DNA from: Candidatus Binatia bacterium
GTDB taxonomy: Bacteria; Desulfobacterota; Binatia; HRBIN30
DNA: 64,000 nt
Assembly: GCA_937925685.1 (NCBI GenBank)
Contig: CALAMI010000006.1
Location: 21,590-85,589, forward strand
Direction of reading: 5' to 3'
Both the position numbers and the translations under genes were made by a program. The notes under the pieces were generated by a model. It was not told the DNA's origin. It was given only the letters and a program-made list of their open reading frames with translations, and did not search any database. Of this stretch, positions 52,876 to 62,805 are shown one piece after another. Positions within the stretch are counted from its first letter, which is position 1. The number at the start of each line of letters is the position of its first letter.

Positions 52876-55161
52876 TCAGCGGCCCAGGGTGGGCGTCGGG
52901 CTGAGCGAGCCAGTCTGCAGGGCAGCCAGTTGCTCGACGAGTTTTCCCGGATCGGTTACCGGCAACTTGCAAGTGAAATTCTCGCAGACGTACGCTGTCG
53001 CCTTTCCCCCTTGCATCGGTTGGCGAGCCAAAAAAGGCAACAAAGTGCGCTTCGCGCCATCCTCCGGGTCGTGCAGCACCGTAACCGCACGCGGCAAATA
53101 GGTTTGCTGCACGGTCTTCCACAGCGTCTTGGTGTCTTCGCGCTGTCGGGGACCGACCACGACAATTTCCTGCCGCGGGCCGAGAGCAAAGTCCAATGCC
53201 AGGAGCGCATACGCGTATGCCGTCGGAGCCTTCGCCATGTCGGCTGCGTTAGCCCGAAGGACGTCGTGGCCAGCTTCTTGGTACAATTTTTTCTGCGTCA
53301 GGTGCCCGAACCGAAGGAGTACGTCGGCAGCCACGGAGTGCGCGGCCGGCACGGCCGCATCTTCCAAAGGCCAGGGCGGAGCCACCAAGTCCGGTTGGTC
53401 GGACCCGTGGTAACGCAAGGTGTTCCTTTGCTTGTCCCAGAAGAGTCGCAACATTTCGGCGAGCATGCGGTCGGTTTCCCGCAGCCAGCGCGCTTCGCCT
53501 GTGGCCTGGAACAATTCGAACAGCCCCAAGGCCAGATACGCGTAATCCTCGAGGTACCCGCGGCTCCCTAACTGTCCTCGGTACCAACTGCGGTGCAAGC
53601 GTCCGTCGACCTGCATCTGCTCGAGAATCCAAGCGGCGGCACGCGTCGCCGCATCGACGTACTCCGCCTTGCCCCAACGCGCTCCAGCTTCTGCCAGAGC
53701 CGCAACCATCAAGCCGTTCCATCCCGCGAGAATTTTCTCGTCGCGGCTAGGGCGGGGCCGCTGGCTTCGCGCCGCAAGTAGCGCGCTTCGGGCTTTTTGC
53801 ATTTTGTTCAAAAGCGTTTGCTGGCTCATGCCCCGCTCTCGCAAAAGCTCTTCGGCAGACATCGATACCGCCAGCGGTAGACGGGTGTTGTCTGCGGGTA
53901 ACCCAAGTATGTCCGCTACCCAAGAACCGTCTTCGGCACCTACGGCTTTCACGATTTCGGCTCGCGACCAAAGATAGTAACCACCCTCCTCCCCTCCGCT
54001 TTGCGCATCTTCTGCGGCGTAAAAAGCGCCGGCGGGCGCCCGTAAATCCTGCAACACGTACTGAAAGATGTCGTTGGCCACGCCAATGTACTCGGCACTG
54101 GGCATCGCTAGGCCAGCTTCCACGTAAGCGCGCGCAATGGTGGCTTGATCGACGAGCATCTTCTCGTAGTGGGGCACGCGCCATGCAGCATCGGTGGCGT
54201 ACCGATGAAAGCCGCCACCGAGGAAATCGCGAATGCTTCCTTGGCCCATGCGGCGAAGGGTAAACAGCGCCATGTGTCGCGCTGCCTGATCTCCGGTACG
54301 AGCGTAGTACCGCAAAAGGAACTGCACGATGTGCGGTTGGGGGAATTTGGGTGCTTTGCCGAACCCTCCATTGGTCGCATCGAAGAGCTGGGTCAAATGC
54401 ACCGCCGCCCGGCGTAGCACTACCTCATCGAGCGACCCCCCGGGTTGCGGACCGGAACTACGCAGCACATCGCGCAGCGACGACGCCGCTTGGCGCGCCG
54501 CCCCTTGTTGGTTTTTCCAAGAACCTTTGACCGTTTCGAGCAGCCGCTTGATTCCCGGTCGTCCGGGCGAATCCTCTGGCGGAAAGTACGTGCCCCCGTA
54601 AAAAGGTTCTCCCTCCGGAGTGAGAAACACCGTCAAAGGCCAGCCCGCGTTTCCCATCAGCCGTTGCACCGCAGCGATATACACGGCGTCGATGTCTGGC
54701 CGCTCTTCCCGATCGACCTTGATGCAAACGAAGTCGCCATTGAGGATGCGAGCGATTTCCTCGTTGTCGAAACTCTCGCGCTCCATCACGTGACACCAGT
54801 GACAAGTGGAGTAGCCGATCGAGAGAAACACTGGCTTGTTTTCTTTCTGCGCACGGCGAAACGCTTCGTCGCCCCAGGGGTACCAATCGACCGGATTTTG
54901 TGCGTGCAACTGCAGGTAGGGGTTCGCCTCGAGAATCAATCGATTCAAGTACTTCGGCCGGCCATCGGCGCGGCGGTAGCGCGAATGTATCGGCTTGCCT
55001 GCCGCTTCCCAGGCACGCCACAATTCTTGGGTCAGCGTTAGCGGGAAAGCCTTCGCCCCGGGGAGCTCGATGGGGAGCAACTGCGGCACCTTCGCGAGCG
55101 CCACCGCTCCCAAGAAAAGCCCCAGAGCAACGGATACAACGAAACAAACACGCCGAGTCAC
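52876..55161 (-). CDS. DUF255 thioredoxin-fold / six-hairpin protein (YyaL/SPATA20-like), exported form
   Basis: 761-residue member of the YyaL/spermatogenesis-associated-20 family. The N terminus [19 protein letters not shown] is a signal peptide or anchor, unusual because most relatives are cytoplasmic. The thioredoxin-like domain has [22 protein letters not shown] and [15 protein letters not shown] with the redox pair C120-H-W-C123. The rest is a helical (alpha/alpha)6-barrel domain like N-acylglucosamine 2-epimerases, with GGFHRYATD and [17 protein letters not shown]. The family function is not settled. An exported CxxC protein could act on envelope thiols (inference). It converges with the SGNH hydrolase. 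Confidence 0.85.
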   Translation of the reverse strand: MTRRVCFVVSVALGLFLGAVALAKVPQLLPIELPGAKAFPLTLTQELWRAWEAAGKPIHSRYRRADGRPKYLNRLILEANPYLQLHAQNPVDWYPWGDEAFRRAQKENKPVFLSIGYSTCHWCHVMERESFDNEEIARILNGDFVCIKVDREERPDIDAVYIAAVQRLMGNAGWPLTVFLTPEGEPFYGGTYFPPEDSPGRPGIKRLLETVKGSWKNQQGAARQAASSLRDVLRSSGPQPGGSLDEVVLRRAAVHLTQLFDATNGGFGKAPKFPQPHIVQFLLRYYARTGDQAARHMALFTLRRMGQGSIRDFLGGGFHRYATDAAWRVPHYEKMLVDQATIARAYVEAGLAMPSAEYIGVANDIFQYVLQDLRAPAGAFYAAEDAQSGGEEGGYYLWSRAEIVKAVGAEDGSWVADILGLPADNTRLPLAVSMSAEELLRERGMSQQTLLNKMQKARSALLAARSQRPRPSRDEKILAGWNGLMVAALAEAGARWGKAEYVDAATRAAAWILEQMQVDGRLHRSWYRGQLGSRGYLEDYAYLALGLFELFQATGEARWLRETDRMLAEMLRLFWDKQRNTLRYHGSDQPDLVAPPWPLEDAAVPAAHSVAADVLLRFGHLTQKKLYQEAGHDVLRANAADMAKAPTAYAYALLALDFALGPRQEIVVVGPRQREDTKTLWKTVQQTYLPRAVTVLHDPEDGAKRTLLPFLARQPMQGGKATAYVCENFTCKLPVTDPGKLVEQLAALQTGSLSPTPTLGR

Positions 55162-55531
55162 GGCTGCACACTATGAAGCTTCCGCGTGCCCGTGTCCACT
55201 GTGCCCCTAGCGTCCGCGGCACGAGAGGATGCAGGCGGACCGAAGCGCGCGGAACCGTGCCCAGGCAAGGCCCGATCGGGGCTGTGGAAGTCTCTGTGCT
55301 TCTGCACACCTTCGCCAACCGAGAATGCAAAGCCGCCAGCAGCGGCGCGCAGCTTGCAGTCATGCTCGGCGTCCACAAGGCAACACGCGACGGCTGCACG
55401 GCGGTGCGCCATCAGGGGTACTTTGCCGACGGACTCCCAGACCTCCCAAAAAGGCGGGCCTTTAAAATAGTTCGTGCGGCCGTTGTTGTGCCTCCTCCCA
55501 TGGCGATAGGATTCGACCAGGAGGACAGTCC
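55162..55531. other. Divergent intergenic region
   Basis: About 370 bases between the DUF255 gene and the methyltransferase; no gene supported. An A/T-rich TTTAAAATA near 55462-55470 might be a -10 region for the methyltransferase, but no matching -35 was clear. Confidence 0.4.
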
Positions 55532-56590
55532 ATGGCCATCGATGAACAGAAGTTGACCGCACTCGTGCAGAAAGGCGTCCAAGACATGGGGGCCACGATC
55601 TCTGGGTTTCTCGTGTACCTCGGGGATCGCCTCGGACTTTTTCGTGCTCTCAGGGACAGCGGTCCGGCAACGGCGAGCGAACTGGCCCAACGAACCGGCT
55701 TGGCTGAGCGTTACGTAAAGGAGTGGCTTTGCAGTCAAGCGGCCAGTGGAACGGTGAGCTACGACGCCGCCCGTATGCACTTCTTCATGACCGAGGAACA
55801 ATGCGCGTGCTACGCCGACGAAAACAGCCCCTCGTGTTTTCTCGGCGCATACGAAGTCATCGCCAGCTTGTTTGCCGACGAGCCCAAGCTACTCGCTGCC
55901 TTTCACAGCGGCAACGGCGTCGGTTGGCACGAGCACGACCCGCGACTGTTCAGCGGCACAGCGCGATTTTTCCGACCTGGTTACGCGGCACATTTGCTCG
56001 GAGAATGGATCCCCGCATTGCACGGCGTGGAAGAAACTCTCCAGCGCGGAGCCAAAGTGGTCGATGTCGGGTGCGGCTACGGGGTCACCACCTTGCTGAT
56101 GGCAAACCATTTTCCCCGCTCGCAGTTTCTCGGCTGCGACTACCATGCCGCTTCGATCGAACGAGCCACCGAGCTGGGGAAAAACGCAGCCGTCCACACT
56201 AACGTGACATTCGCGCTCGCCGGAGCCAAGGATTATCCGGGCGAGGGCTACGACTTGATTACTTTCTTCGACTGCCTGCACGACATGGGCGATCCGCTCG
56301 GCACCCTGCGGCACGTACGCGACACGTTGGCCCCCCGGGGCACAGTGATGCTAGTGGAACCGTTTGCTGGGGACCGGCTGGAAGACAATCTGAATCCCGT
56401 CGGCCGCGTGTTTTACTCCGCTTCCACGGTGGTATGCACCATGGCCTCGAAAGCCCAGGAAGTCGGGCTTGCCTTGGGCGCGCAAGCCGGCGAAGCACGT
56501 TGGCGAGAGTTGTTCGCCGAAGCCGGTTTTCGTCACTTTCGCCGAGCCGCAGAAACTCCTTTCAACCTTGTCTTCGAGGCGCGGGTTTGA
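55532..56590 (+). CDS. Class I SAM-dependent methyltransferase with winged-helix N domain
   Basis: 352 residues. The N-terminal winged-helix dimerisation part (ASELAQRTGLAERYVKEWLCSQAASG, about 48-73) is typical of O-methyltransferase-like proteins such as the Rv2258c group. The SAM-binding motif I is VVDVGCGYGVTTLLMANHF, then DYHAASIERA (motif II area) and DLITFFDCLHDMGDPLGTLRHVRDTLAPRGTVMLVEP. AGGAGGACAG precedes the ATG closely. Cytoplasmic; the substrate may be a small phenolic or thiol compound but cannot be read. Confidence 0.85.
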   Translation: MAIDEQKLTALVQKGVQDMGATISGFLVYLGDRLGLFRALRDSGPATASELAQRTGLAERYVKEWLCSQAASGTVSYDAARMHFFMTEEQCACYADENSPSCFLGAYEVIASLFADEPKLLAAFHSGNGVGWHEHDPRLFSGTARFFRPGYAAHLLGEWIPALHGVEETLQRGAKVVDVGCGYGVTTLLMANHFPRSQFLGCDYHAASIERATELGKNAAVHTNVTFALAGAKDYPGEGYDLITFFDCLHDMGDPLGTLRHVRDTLAPRGTVMLVEPFAGDRLEDNLNPVGRVFYSASTVVCTMASKAQEVGLALGAQAGEARWRELFAEAGFRHFRRAAETPFNLVFEARV

Positions 56591-56741
56591 GTAGCAGCAA
56601 GGAAAAAAACGCTCGCTCGATCGCAAGCGAACTTTCTCGTCGCCGCCAAGCTGACGAGCCCTACTGCAGCAGGCTGCCGGAGCCCGCTGCACCCTGGCAT
56701 GGGCTAACGGCACCCGTGCCTCAGCCGCGCGGGCGGCGCCT

Positions 56742-57131
56742 TTACTGACCTTCCCCGGGAGAGCCCGCTTCGAATTCGAAGGCGAGCCAGTACTTTTTTT
56801 TCGTGTTGCACTCTTTGCACGCGGGAACCAAGTTGCCTTTCGTTGACCGGCCGCCACGAGCCAGGGGAACCAAATGGTCCATGGTGAGCTCCTGGGGTGG
56901 AAATTTCCGGCCACAGTAATGGCAAACACCCTTTGCGCGCTTGCGTTTCCACCACTGCGAGGACCGTAACTCGCGAGCTTTTTTCCTTTCACGCCGAATC
57001 TCCTCCCTCGTCGGCGCAGGGAAAAAACCCTCGCTGGCCAGCGGGCCCCAATCCTCCGGCCGAAGGCTGCGGCGCGAACGCAGATCGCGTCGCCTGGTTC
57101 TCCGCTCCAAGGATCTTTTCTGGGGTTTCAT
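56742..57131 (-). CDS. HNH endonuclease-fold protein
   Basis: Basic protein of about 129 residues. The C-terminal HNH nuclease core is CHYCGRKFPPQELTMDHLVPLARGGRSTKGNLVPACKECNTKK with the zinc pairs CxxC (twice) and the DH-x-N active-site set. The N-terminal part is Arg/Lys-rich (RSLERRTRRRDLRSRRS) and probably binds DNA. The start at the ATG 57131 is a guess; the frame is open to a GTG at 57209. It is not next to a phage or methylase gene, so a restriction role is not indicated; similar solitary HNH proteins are common in such genomes. Confidence 0.82.
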   Translation of the reverse strand: MKPQKRSLERRTRRRDLRSRRSLRPEDWGPLASEGFFPAPTREEIRRERKKARELRSSQWWKRKRAKGVCHYCGRKFPPQELTMDHLVPLARGGRSTKGNLVPACKECNTKKKYWLAFEFEAGSPGEGQ

Positions 57132-57227
57132 GAACGATACGTGGCGTGTACGATTGTAGACATTTCTTTGACCGCTCCGCTTCGCCCCCAAACAGAGTAA
57201 CGGTCGCACAAAGGAGGAGGCATTGCC

Positions 57228-58127
57228 ATGGAAATCCTACGAACCCCTGACGAGCGTTTTGTCAATCTCCCCGGCTATCCGTTTCCGCCGCGTTACGTGG
57301 AGGTCGACGGAGTCAGAATCCACTATGTGCACGAGGGCCCGCGCCACGCCCACCCCGTGCTCCTTCTCCACGGAGAGCCTTCGTGGTCGTACCTCTACAG
57401 AAAGATGATCCCGCCATTGGTCGCCGCTGGCCTGCGTGCGATCGCCCCTGACCTCGTCGGTTTCGGTCGCTCGGACAAGCCTGCACGACGCGAGGACTAC
57501 ACCTACCAGCGCCATGTAGACTGGATGCTGGGATTTGTTTGCGCGTTGGACCTGGAGCACATCACGCTGGTGTGTCAGGACTGGGGCGGTCTCATTGGCC
57601 TGCGGCTCGTGGCCGAGCACGGGCATCGCTTCGATCGGGTGGTGGCGGCGAACACATTTCTGCCCACCGGCGACCAGCCTATGCCCGACGCGTTTTTGGC
57701 CTGGCAAAAGTTTTCCCAGGAAACCCCCGAATTGCCTATTGGACAAATCATTCAAATGGGCTGCGTGACAAAACTACCCCCTGAAGTCATCGCAGCTTAC
57801 GAGGCACCGTTTCCGGACGAGCGTTACAAAGCGGGCGCGCGGCAGTTTCCTCTGCTCGTGCCTACCCGGCCCGACGATCCAGCTTCGGAACCGAACCGCA
57901 GGGCGTGGGAGGCGTTGCGGCGATGGGGAAAGCCGTTCCTGACCGCTTTCAGCGACCAAGATCCGATTACCCGTGGAGCGGACAAGCTGTTGCAAGCCCT
58001 CATCCCCGGCGCCGCGGGGCAACAGCATACCACCATCCACGGTGCAGGGCATTTCCTCCAAGAAGACAAGGGGGAGGAGCTGGCCGACGTTGTCATTCGG
58101 TTCATCCGTGCGACACCCCATCGATGA
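57228..58127 (+). CDS. Haloalkane dehalogenase (alpha/beta-hydrolase)
   Basis: Probably hydrolyses carbon-halogen bonds of haloalkanes to alcohol and halide. The oxyanion/halide motif HGEPSW is at 48-53, and the nucleophile is Asp118 in VCQDWGGLIG, with Trp119 next to it as halide-binding residue; this D-W-G elbow separates dehalogenases from esterases (Ser) and epoxide hydrolases. The acid is in FSDQDPIT (D243 or D245) and the His is H275 in HGAGHF. The pattern fits subfamily HLD-I (DhlA/DhmA type). 299 residues, no signal peptide. AAAGGAGGAGG precedes the ATG. A tRNA-Gly gene follows. Confidence 0.88.
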   Translation: MEILRTPDERFVNLPGYPFPPRYVEVDGVRIHYVHEGPRHAHPVLLLHGEPSWSYLYRKMIPPLVAAGLRAIAPDLVGFGRSDKPARREDYTYQRHVDWMLGFVCALDLEHITLVCQDWGGLIGLRLVAEHGHRFDRVVAANTFLPTGDQPMPDAFLAWQKFSQETPELPIGQIIQMGCVTKLPPEVIAAYEAPFPDERYKAGARQFPLLVPTRPDDPASEPNRRAWEALRRWGKPFLTAFSDQDPITRGADKLLQALIPGAAGQQHTTIHGAGHFLQEDKGEELADVVIRFIRATPHR

Positions 58128-58265
58128 CGAACTGCGACGGGCTCCAACACGAATCAGCGATAGCCGGATACGGGTGGCACGGGCCAACCCCTTCCCTGCA
58201 AGCTGGCATCGCGGGCCGTTCGCGAGCCCGGACGAGGCCCTTCCATCAGAGGCACGTGCTGGTCG

Positions 58266-58294
58266 TTGACACGTCGACGGAATTCCCGTAACCG
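58266..58294 (+). promoter_or_regulatory. Candidate promoter of tRNA-Gly
   Basis: A perfect TTGACA (58266-58271) with a weak -10 TAACCG (58289-58294) at 17-base spacing, 23 bases before the mature tRNA 5' end. Confidence 0.42.
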
Positions 58295-58317
58295 GTTAAA
58301 AGCAATCAGCAGCATAT

Positions 58318-58389
<72 letters not shown>

Positions 58390-58395
58390 CTCTAA

Positions 58396-58439
58396 GGGCG
58401 TCTGCCCCAGTTCCCCCAGGGGCAGACGCCCCGTCTTTT
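58396..58439 (+). terminator. Intrinsic terminator of tRNA-Gly
   Basis: GGGCGTCTGCCCC (58396-58408) and GGGGCAGACGCCC (58419-58431) form a perfect 13-bp stem around a 10-base loop, followed by CGTCTTTT. Confidence 0.9.
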
Positions 58440-59387
58440 GGCCTGGGCAAGGTACGCGCTGGCCGCAAAAACTGAGTGCCCGACCGCGGGGTGCGACCAA
58501 AATTGCGAAGATCACCAGCGCGCTCCCGAAGCACTCCGATGCCGCAACTGGCAGGATGGCTTCCGCGTTGTGCGCCCTGGTGGCGATGACGGGGGGACGG
58601 CGTCTTCGTCGCCGAACTTGCCTGACCGTTCACCAGCGCAGCAACGAGAACCCGGTTGAAAAAAACAAACCGATCGCGGAAACGAGGGGTGCCACACGGC
58701 GCAAGTCGCTGGAACTCGAAACGCTCTGCAACGGAAAAAGGGCAACGACCCCTGCTACTCACGACCACGAGTTCCCTTCCCCCTATGAAACGCTTGGAAC
58801 GTGCTGTACAGGCACTCCGTGCCGCGCCAAGGCAGGAAAATCGAGCCGGCGAGTCAGCCGCAAACAAACCCGAGCAACAAAAAGAGCGCGACGCTCCACA
58901 GGCGTGCGAACGCATCCACTCGCACCACCGTGCCCACTCGCAGCCAGAGCTAAACCCGCAGCAGCACGATTTGCAGCACCAGGTTCCAGGGCAGCAGCGC
59001 CACGCCCCTGGGCACTTCGCGCCTGACCAAAGTCGAGCAAAATAACAAATCGACCCATGCACGGCGTCAACTTGTACAGTACCACCCCTGCCCACGAGTC
59101 AGGGTCGTGGCGGAGGAAAGCGCGAACCAAAACCAGGCGAACAACGGCGTGAACCCCGTGAACCAGAACTTGCTCAGCAACGACAGGGTCGTTGCCTTCG
59201 CTTCGGTCAAGGATTGGCCAACAGCTCCTTCCCCCGGGAAAGGGCGCTACGGGCAGGGTAACCAACGCATGGCCTCGTGCCTGCTACTCCCAGCGCAGCT
59301 CCAGGCAATATGCCGATCGCATTGGGAACGGACCGGTCCAATCTCTTACTGGACCCAGCGCCGCCTCGCTGCACGACCGCCTTTCCT
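58440..59387. other. Unassigned stretch, possible decayed membrane-protein gene on the minus strand
   Basis: No intact gene is supported. The long minus frames covering it also cross tRNA-Gly and are rejected. On the minus strand around 59170-58780, hydrophobic pieces in different frames occur, for example VALLPWNLVLQIVLLRV and FARLWSVALFLLLGFVCG, interrupted by stops. They could be a degenerate small membrane protein, but no family can be named. Confidence 0.3.
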
Positions 59388-60203
59388 CTACCGGGCAGCA
59401 CGCTCGCGGTGCAAGCGCACCAAAACTTCTTGGGTCACCGTGGCTACGTGACGGCCGTCACGGTCGAAAATCGCACCGGTCGAGAGGCCACGCGTTCCCA
59501 TGAGTCCGCGACAGGTAAATTCGTGCAGGTGCCAAGAGTCTGCTTGCACGGGCCGATGGAACCAAATGGCGTGATCCAGGCTCGCGGACCAAAACGTGTG
59601 GTAACTCGTACCGCGGCCGCGATACTCCGGATGCATACGGATCACCGCATCGGTCGGCAGGTCATCGGAAAGGTAAGCCAACGCACACGCATGCAACACA
59701 GGGTCATCGGGCAGGGCTTCGTTCAGGCGCATCCACGCCGCCATGGTCCCCCTCGGTGTCGTTCCGTCGACAAAGGCACGGTCGATCAGCGGACTCCAGG
59801 TATCCTTCGGCAAGCCCTCGGGCATGGGAACCCGAGGCATGTGTTCCACTTGCACATCCGCGCCCTCTTCCGGGATGTGGAACGATGCCGCCAAGTTGAG
59901 GATGGCACCAGCGGCTTGCCGGGCGACGACGTGGCGGGTGACGAACGTCCGCCCGTCGCGAATCCGCTGGACTTCGAGACGAATCGGCTCGGCCGCCTCG
60001 CCCCGACGAATGAAGTAGGCGTGCAGGGAATGGACCAGGAATTGCGGGGGAACGGTCATGGCCGCCGCTCGCAGTGCCTGAGCGACGATTTGCCCGCCAT
60101 ACAACCCGCCCCAGGGATAGCTCGGACCCGCACCGACGTACGTATCCGGACCGTGCGACTCGAGCCGCATCATCTCCGTGAAAGTCATTTCTCTCTCGTT
60201 CAC
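59388..60203 (-). CDS. tesB: Acyl-CoA thioesterase II
   Basis: Double-hotdog thioesterase of the TesB family that hydrolyses medium- and long-chain acyl-CoA. The first hotdog has GLYGGQIVAQALRAA and the strand VHSLHAYFIRRG; RIRDGRTFVTRHVVARQ follows. The second hotdog has SLDHAIWFHRPVQADSWHLHEF and ends in GLSTGAIFDRDGRHVATVTQEVLVR, with the Asp-Thr/Ser-Gln catalytic set of TesB proteins in the expected places. 271 residues, normal length. Alone on this strand; the window has four further acyl-CoA enzymes. Confidence 0.92.
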   Translation of the reverse strand: MNEREMTFTEMMRLESHGPDTYVGAGPSYPWGGLYGGQIVAQALRAAAMTVPPQFLVHSLHAYFIRRGEAAEPIRLEVQRIRDGRTFVTRHVVARQAAGAILNLAASFHIPEEGADVQVEHMPRVPMPEGLPKDTWSPLIDRAFVDGTTPRGTMAAWMRLNEALPDDPVLHACALAYLSDDLPTDAVIRMHPEYRGRGTSYHTFWSASLDHAIWFHRPVQADSWHLHEFTCRGLMGTRGLSTGAIFDRDGRHVATVTQEVLVRLHRERAAR

Positions 60204-60434
60204 GATGTGCCTCCGCTACCGTGCCCAGGCCCACCAGCAAGCTGGTTTGCTGCAGCGGAACCTATATACCACGAACACAACGACCCTGCTGGACCCTCGC
60301 ACCTGCGGCTAGAAAACACCTGCCAGGCCTCTCGCCGGCGCTCTTCCCAGAGCTCGTTGCCGAGTCGACTCGAGCGCTCGAGCCGCCCGAAGCTGGTGCG
60401 GTACTACAGGGTCGCGGGGCAGGACGATCTAGGG

Positions 60435-62495
60435 CTAGAAGTCCGTTCCGTCAATCACGTCGACCACCAAAGGAGCCACGTTGTCCGAAAGGTTCGCTTC
60501 GCCATCAGCGGCCGACACTTGCAACGATAACGTGCATCGGAATGGCGAAGTGCGGCTGGGAGTAAAAATACTCCCCAGCGGAGGAGTGAGCAAAAGCTGA
60601 CCCGCAATGGTAGCGCCAGGGGTGATGAACACCGTGTTCTGGTCCCCGGCTGCAGGCGACACGTCCAAACCGGAGACCATCCCCGCAGGGCAGTCGCCCA
60701 AATCGACGTTCACCGTTACCGTCCGTCCCTCTTTAGCGCCAATGTCGAGATTTCTTATACGAAATGGCACGACGCGCGACTGCACTGGCATCCAAATTGG
60801 CAGCACGATACGCACCGGAGAGAGGCTGGAGATGGTAGTTTCCCGTGCAACCTGCAAACGCGCCGTGGCAAGGTCGTTGCCGTCGCTAAGCTCCAGCACC
60901 ACGGCGGCCGTGTTGTTCGCCGGTGTTCGATCCTCGCCCTCATGGGCAAGGGGAAGTAAGCTCGCCTGCAGGACGCATCGCTGCGGACTGCGCGAGAGCG
61001 GCGTACTCACGGTGTCGCTCGTCACGCCGACGAGAACGCGAACCGTTTTCGTTTGCCGCGGCTTTAACGATACGGTGTCCTGGACTCCAGGCGTTTTCGG
61101 GTCGCTATCCACGGCTTGCACGGTACCCATCGGGCAAGTGCCGTCGCCAACCTCGAGCCGGGCCTCCACGGCGCTCGACGCAACAGCAAGACGGTCTGCA
61201 TTGCGAAGCTGAAGCGCAATTTCTTTGGTCACGCTCTGGGCACCGGCTGGAATGCGCAGGGTCACGGGACTCCGGGGTAACAAAACTAGGTCTGGCCGTG
61301 TCTCCCCGTACAGGAACCGCAGGCCGTTGACGTCGTCCGCGGCCAACGCGGCGCAGCGGCCGTCGAAGTGGGCATAGGCCGCCATCGTCGCACTGGAGTC
61401 GGAAGAATGTCCCAGACCAATGGCGTGGCCTAACTCGTGGGTGGCAACCTCTTCCACGTTGCACGGTGTCCAGATCGAACAAGCGTCCCAACCATCGTTG
61501 AAAACGACCTTTCCGATAACGATGGCGTCGAAGGTTACACCGTTCCGCACCACACCGAGCCTCGTGGGACAGTATCCCCCCACGGCCAGGATTCCCCGGC
61601 ACTCCCTCGGATCGTTGAGTTCTTGGAAAGGATCATCGAAGGTGATCCGCGTCGGCCCGCTGCACCCCTGGAAAGGCACCGGCTCGGCCGCCCCCGCCAC
61701 TTCGAGGCGAAGTGTCGAATCGGGTACACGATTCCACGCTTCCATAGCCGCTTGCATTGCTTGCTCCGTGGCCACCGGCCCCAGGGCGCGCAGACCGCGA
61801 AGGTCGAGCCAAAAAGACACGGGCTGGCCGGCGTCGGCCTCGAACCAGCGCGCGCTACCCAGCAAGGAAAACGGAGCAGAGAAATCTACGTCGTCGCCCG
61901 GGGGCGGCAGTTGAATGCGCGGCGGCGCAATGCCACGCGCCGCAAAGGCAGCTTGGGCTTCGGCGATCACGTCGGCAAGTGGGCGCTCTTCCGGCCGTGG
62001 GTCGCGATCGAACCGATGCGAGCGCGGCCGCAGCAGGCTCGCACCCCGGTAATCACGGCGAGCGACCCACGCTCCCCCGGGGTTGGCTTGCACCGTATAC
62101 TTTCCCGCCGACAATCCGGTGGTATGGAGGCGGCCGTGCCGGTCGCGTTGCAAGAAGACCAAAACGCGCTCGCCGACGCGGTAAGACGGCACACCGAAGA
62201 CCTTTTCGCTGAGCTCCGCCACCTCGCCACCAAGTTCCGTGAGTTCCACAGAGTTGCCATCCGCACGCCCAGCCACAACAGTGTCCACTCGGATACTCAC
62301 CCGGGTGCGCACGCCATGGGTTTCAGGCACGTACTCCGAGCCAACATCGACCACTTTCCCCAACACCACTGCCTCTGATTGCTCCGCGAGTTCGCCGTCG
62401 TTGTCGTATACCAGCGTGGTCGCACGAGCGTCGAAAGGCCCGAGGGCCGTGCTCAACGCAACCACGACAAAAGCAATCCTCCACGGTGGGGCCAT
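60435..62495 (-). CDS. Secreted matrixin-like zinc metalloprotease
   Basis: 686-residue exported protein. The ATG at 62495, after GAGGAGAG, gives a signal peptide (RIAFVVVALSTALGPFDARA). Residues about 30-190 form an N-terminal beta domain with GKVVDVGSEYV; the catalytic domain has VATHELGHAIGLGHSSDS, the HExxHxxGxxH metzincin motif at 353-363, and the Met-turn ATMAAY about eight residues later; DDVNGLRFLYG is the typical matrixin end. About 280 C-terminal residues (two to three beta-sandwich repeats with CPxGT/CPAGM and RCxL motifs) probably bind a surface or substrate. Zinc and proteolysis are inferred from the motif. Confidence 0.86.
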   Translation of the reverse strand: MAPPWRIAFVVVALSTALGPFDARATTLVYDNDGELAEQSEAVVLGKVVDVGSEYVPETHGVRTRVSIRVDTVVAGRADGNSVELTELGGEVAELSEKVFGVPSYRVGERVLVFLQRDRHGRLHTTGLSAGKYTVQANPGGAWVARRDYRGASLLRPRSHRFDRDPRPEERPLADVIAEAQAAFAARGIAPPRIQLPPPGDDVDFSAPFSLLGSARWFEADAGQPVSFWLDLRGLRALGPVATEQAMQAAMEAWNRVPDSTLRLEVAGAAEPVPFQGCSGPTRITFDDPFQELNDPRECRGILAVGGYCPTRLGVVRNGVTFDAIVIGKVVFNDGWDACSIWTPCNVEEVATHELGHAIGLGHSSDSSATMAAYAHFDGRCAALAADDVNGLRFLYGETRPDLVLLPRSPVTLRIPAGAQSVTKEIALQLRNADRLAVASSAVEARLEVGDGTCPMGTVQAVDSDPKTPGVQDTVSLKPRQTKTVRVLVGVTSDTVSTPLSRSPQRCVLQASLLPLAHEGEDRTPANNTAAVVLELSDGNDLATARLQVARETTISSLSPVRIVLPIWMPVQSRVVPFRIRNLDIGAKEGRTVTVNVDLGDCPAGMVSGLDVSPAAGDQNTVFITPGATIAGQLLLTPPLGSIFTPSRTSPFRCTLSLQVSAADGEANLSDNVAPLVVDVIDGTDF

Positions 62496-62805
62496 GCAGC
62501 TCTCCTCGAGCGGCCCCCACAAGCGAAGCTCGTACCAAACCAGCTGCTTCGCCGCAGCGAAACGGTTCTTGCCGTACGGCAAAGCCTCTGCGGTGCAAAT
62601 ACGCCGCCTACGGTAAAAACGTTAACCTCGCACCTCGACGGCCAAGCAGTTCACCACCGCAAGGCACATAGCAAAGCGCAGCCAGTGTGCGCCGAAAACA
62701 AAGAGCGCTTCGCCAACCCTCGGCTCGACCCCAGCTCACCTCCCAGTGGGTCCTGGGGAGAGAGTCCATCGACGATCCACCCCCGATGTGCGAAAAGGCT
62801 GCCTT
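62496..62805. other. Divergent intergenic region
   Basis: 310 bases between the protease and the SnoaL-like gene. No gene or clear promoter pair was recognised. Confidence 0.4.
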
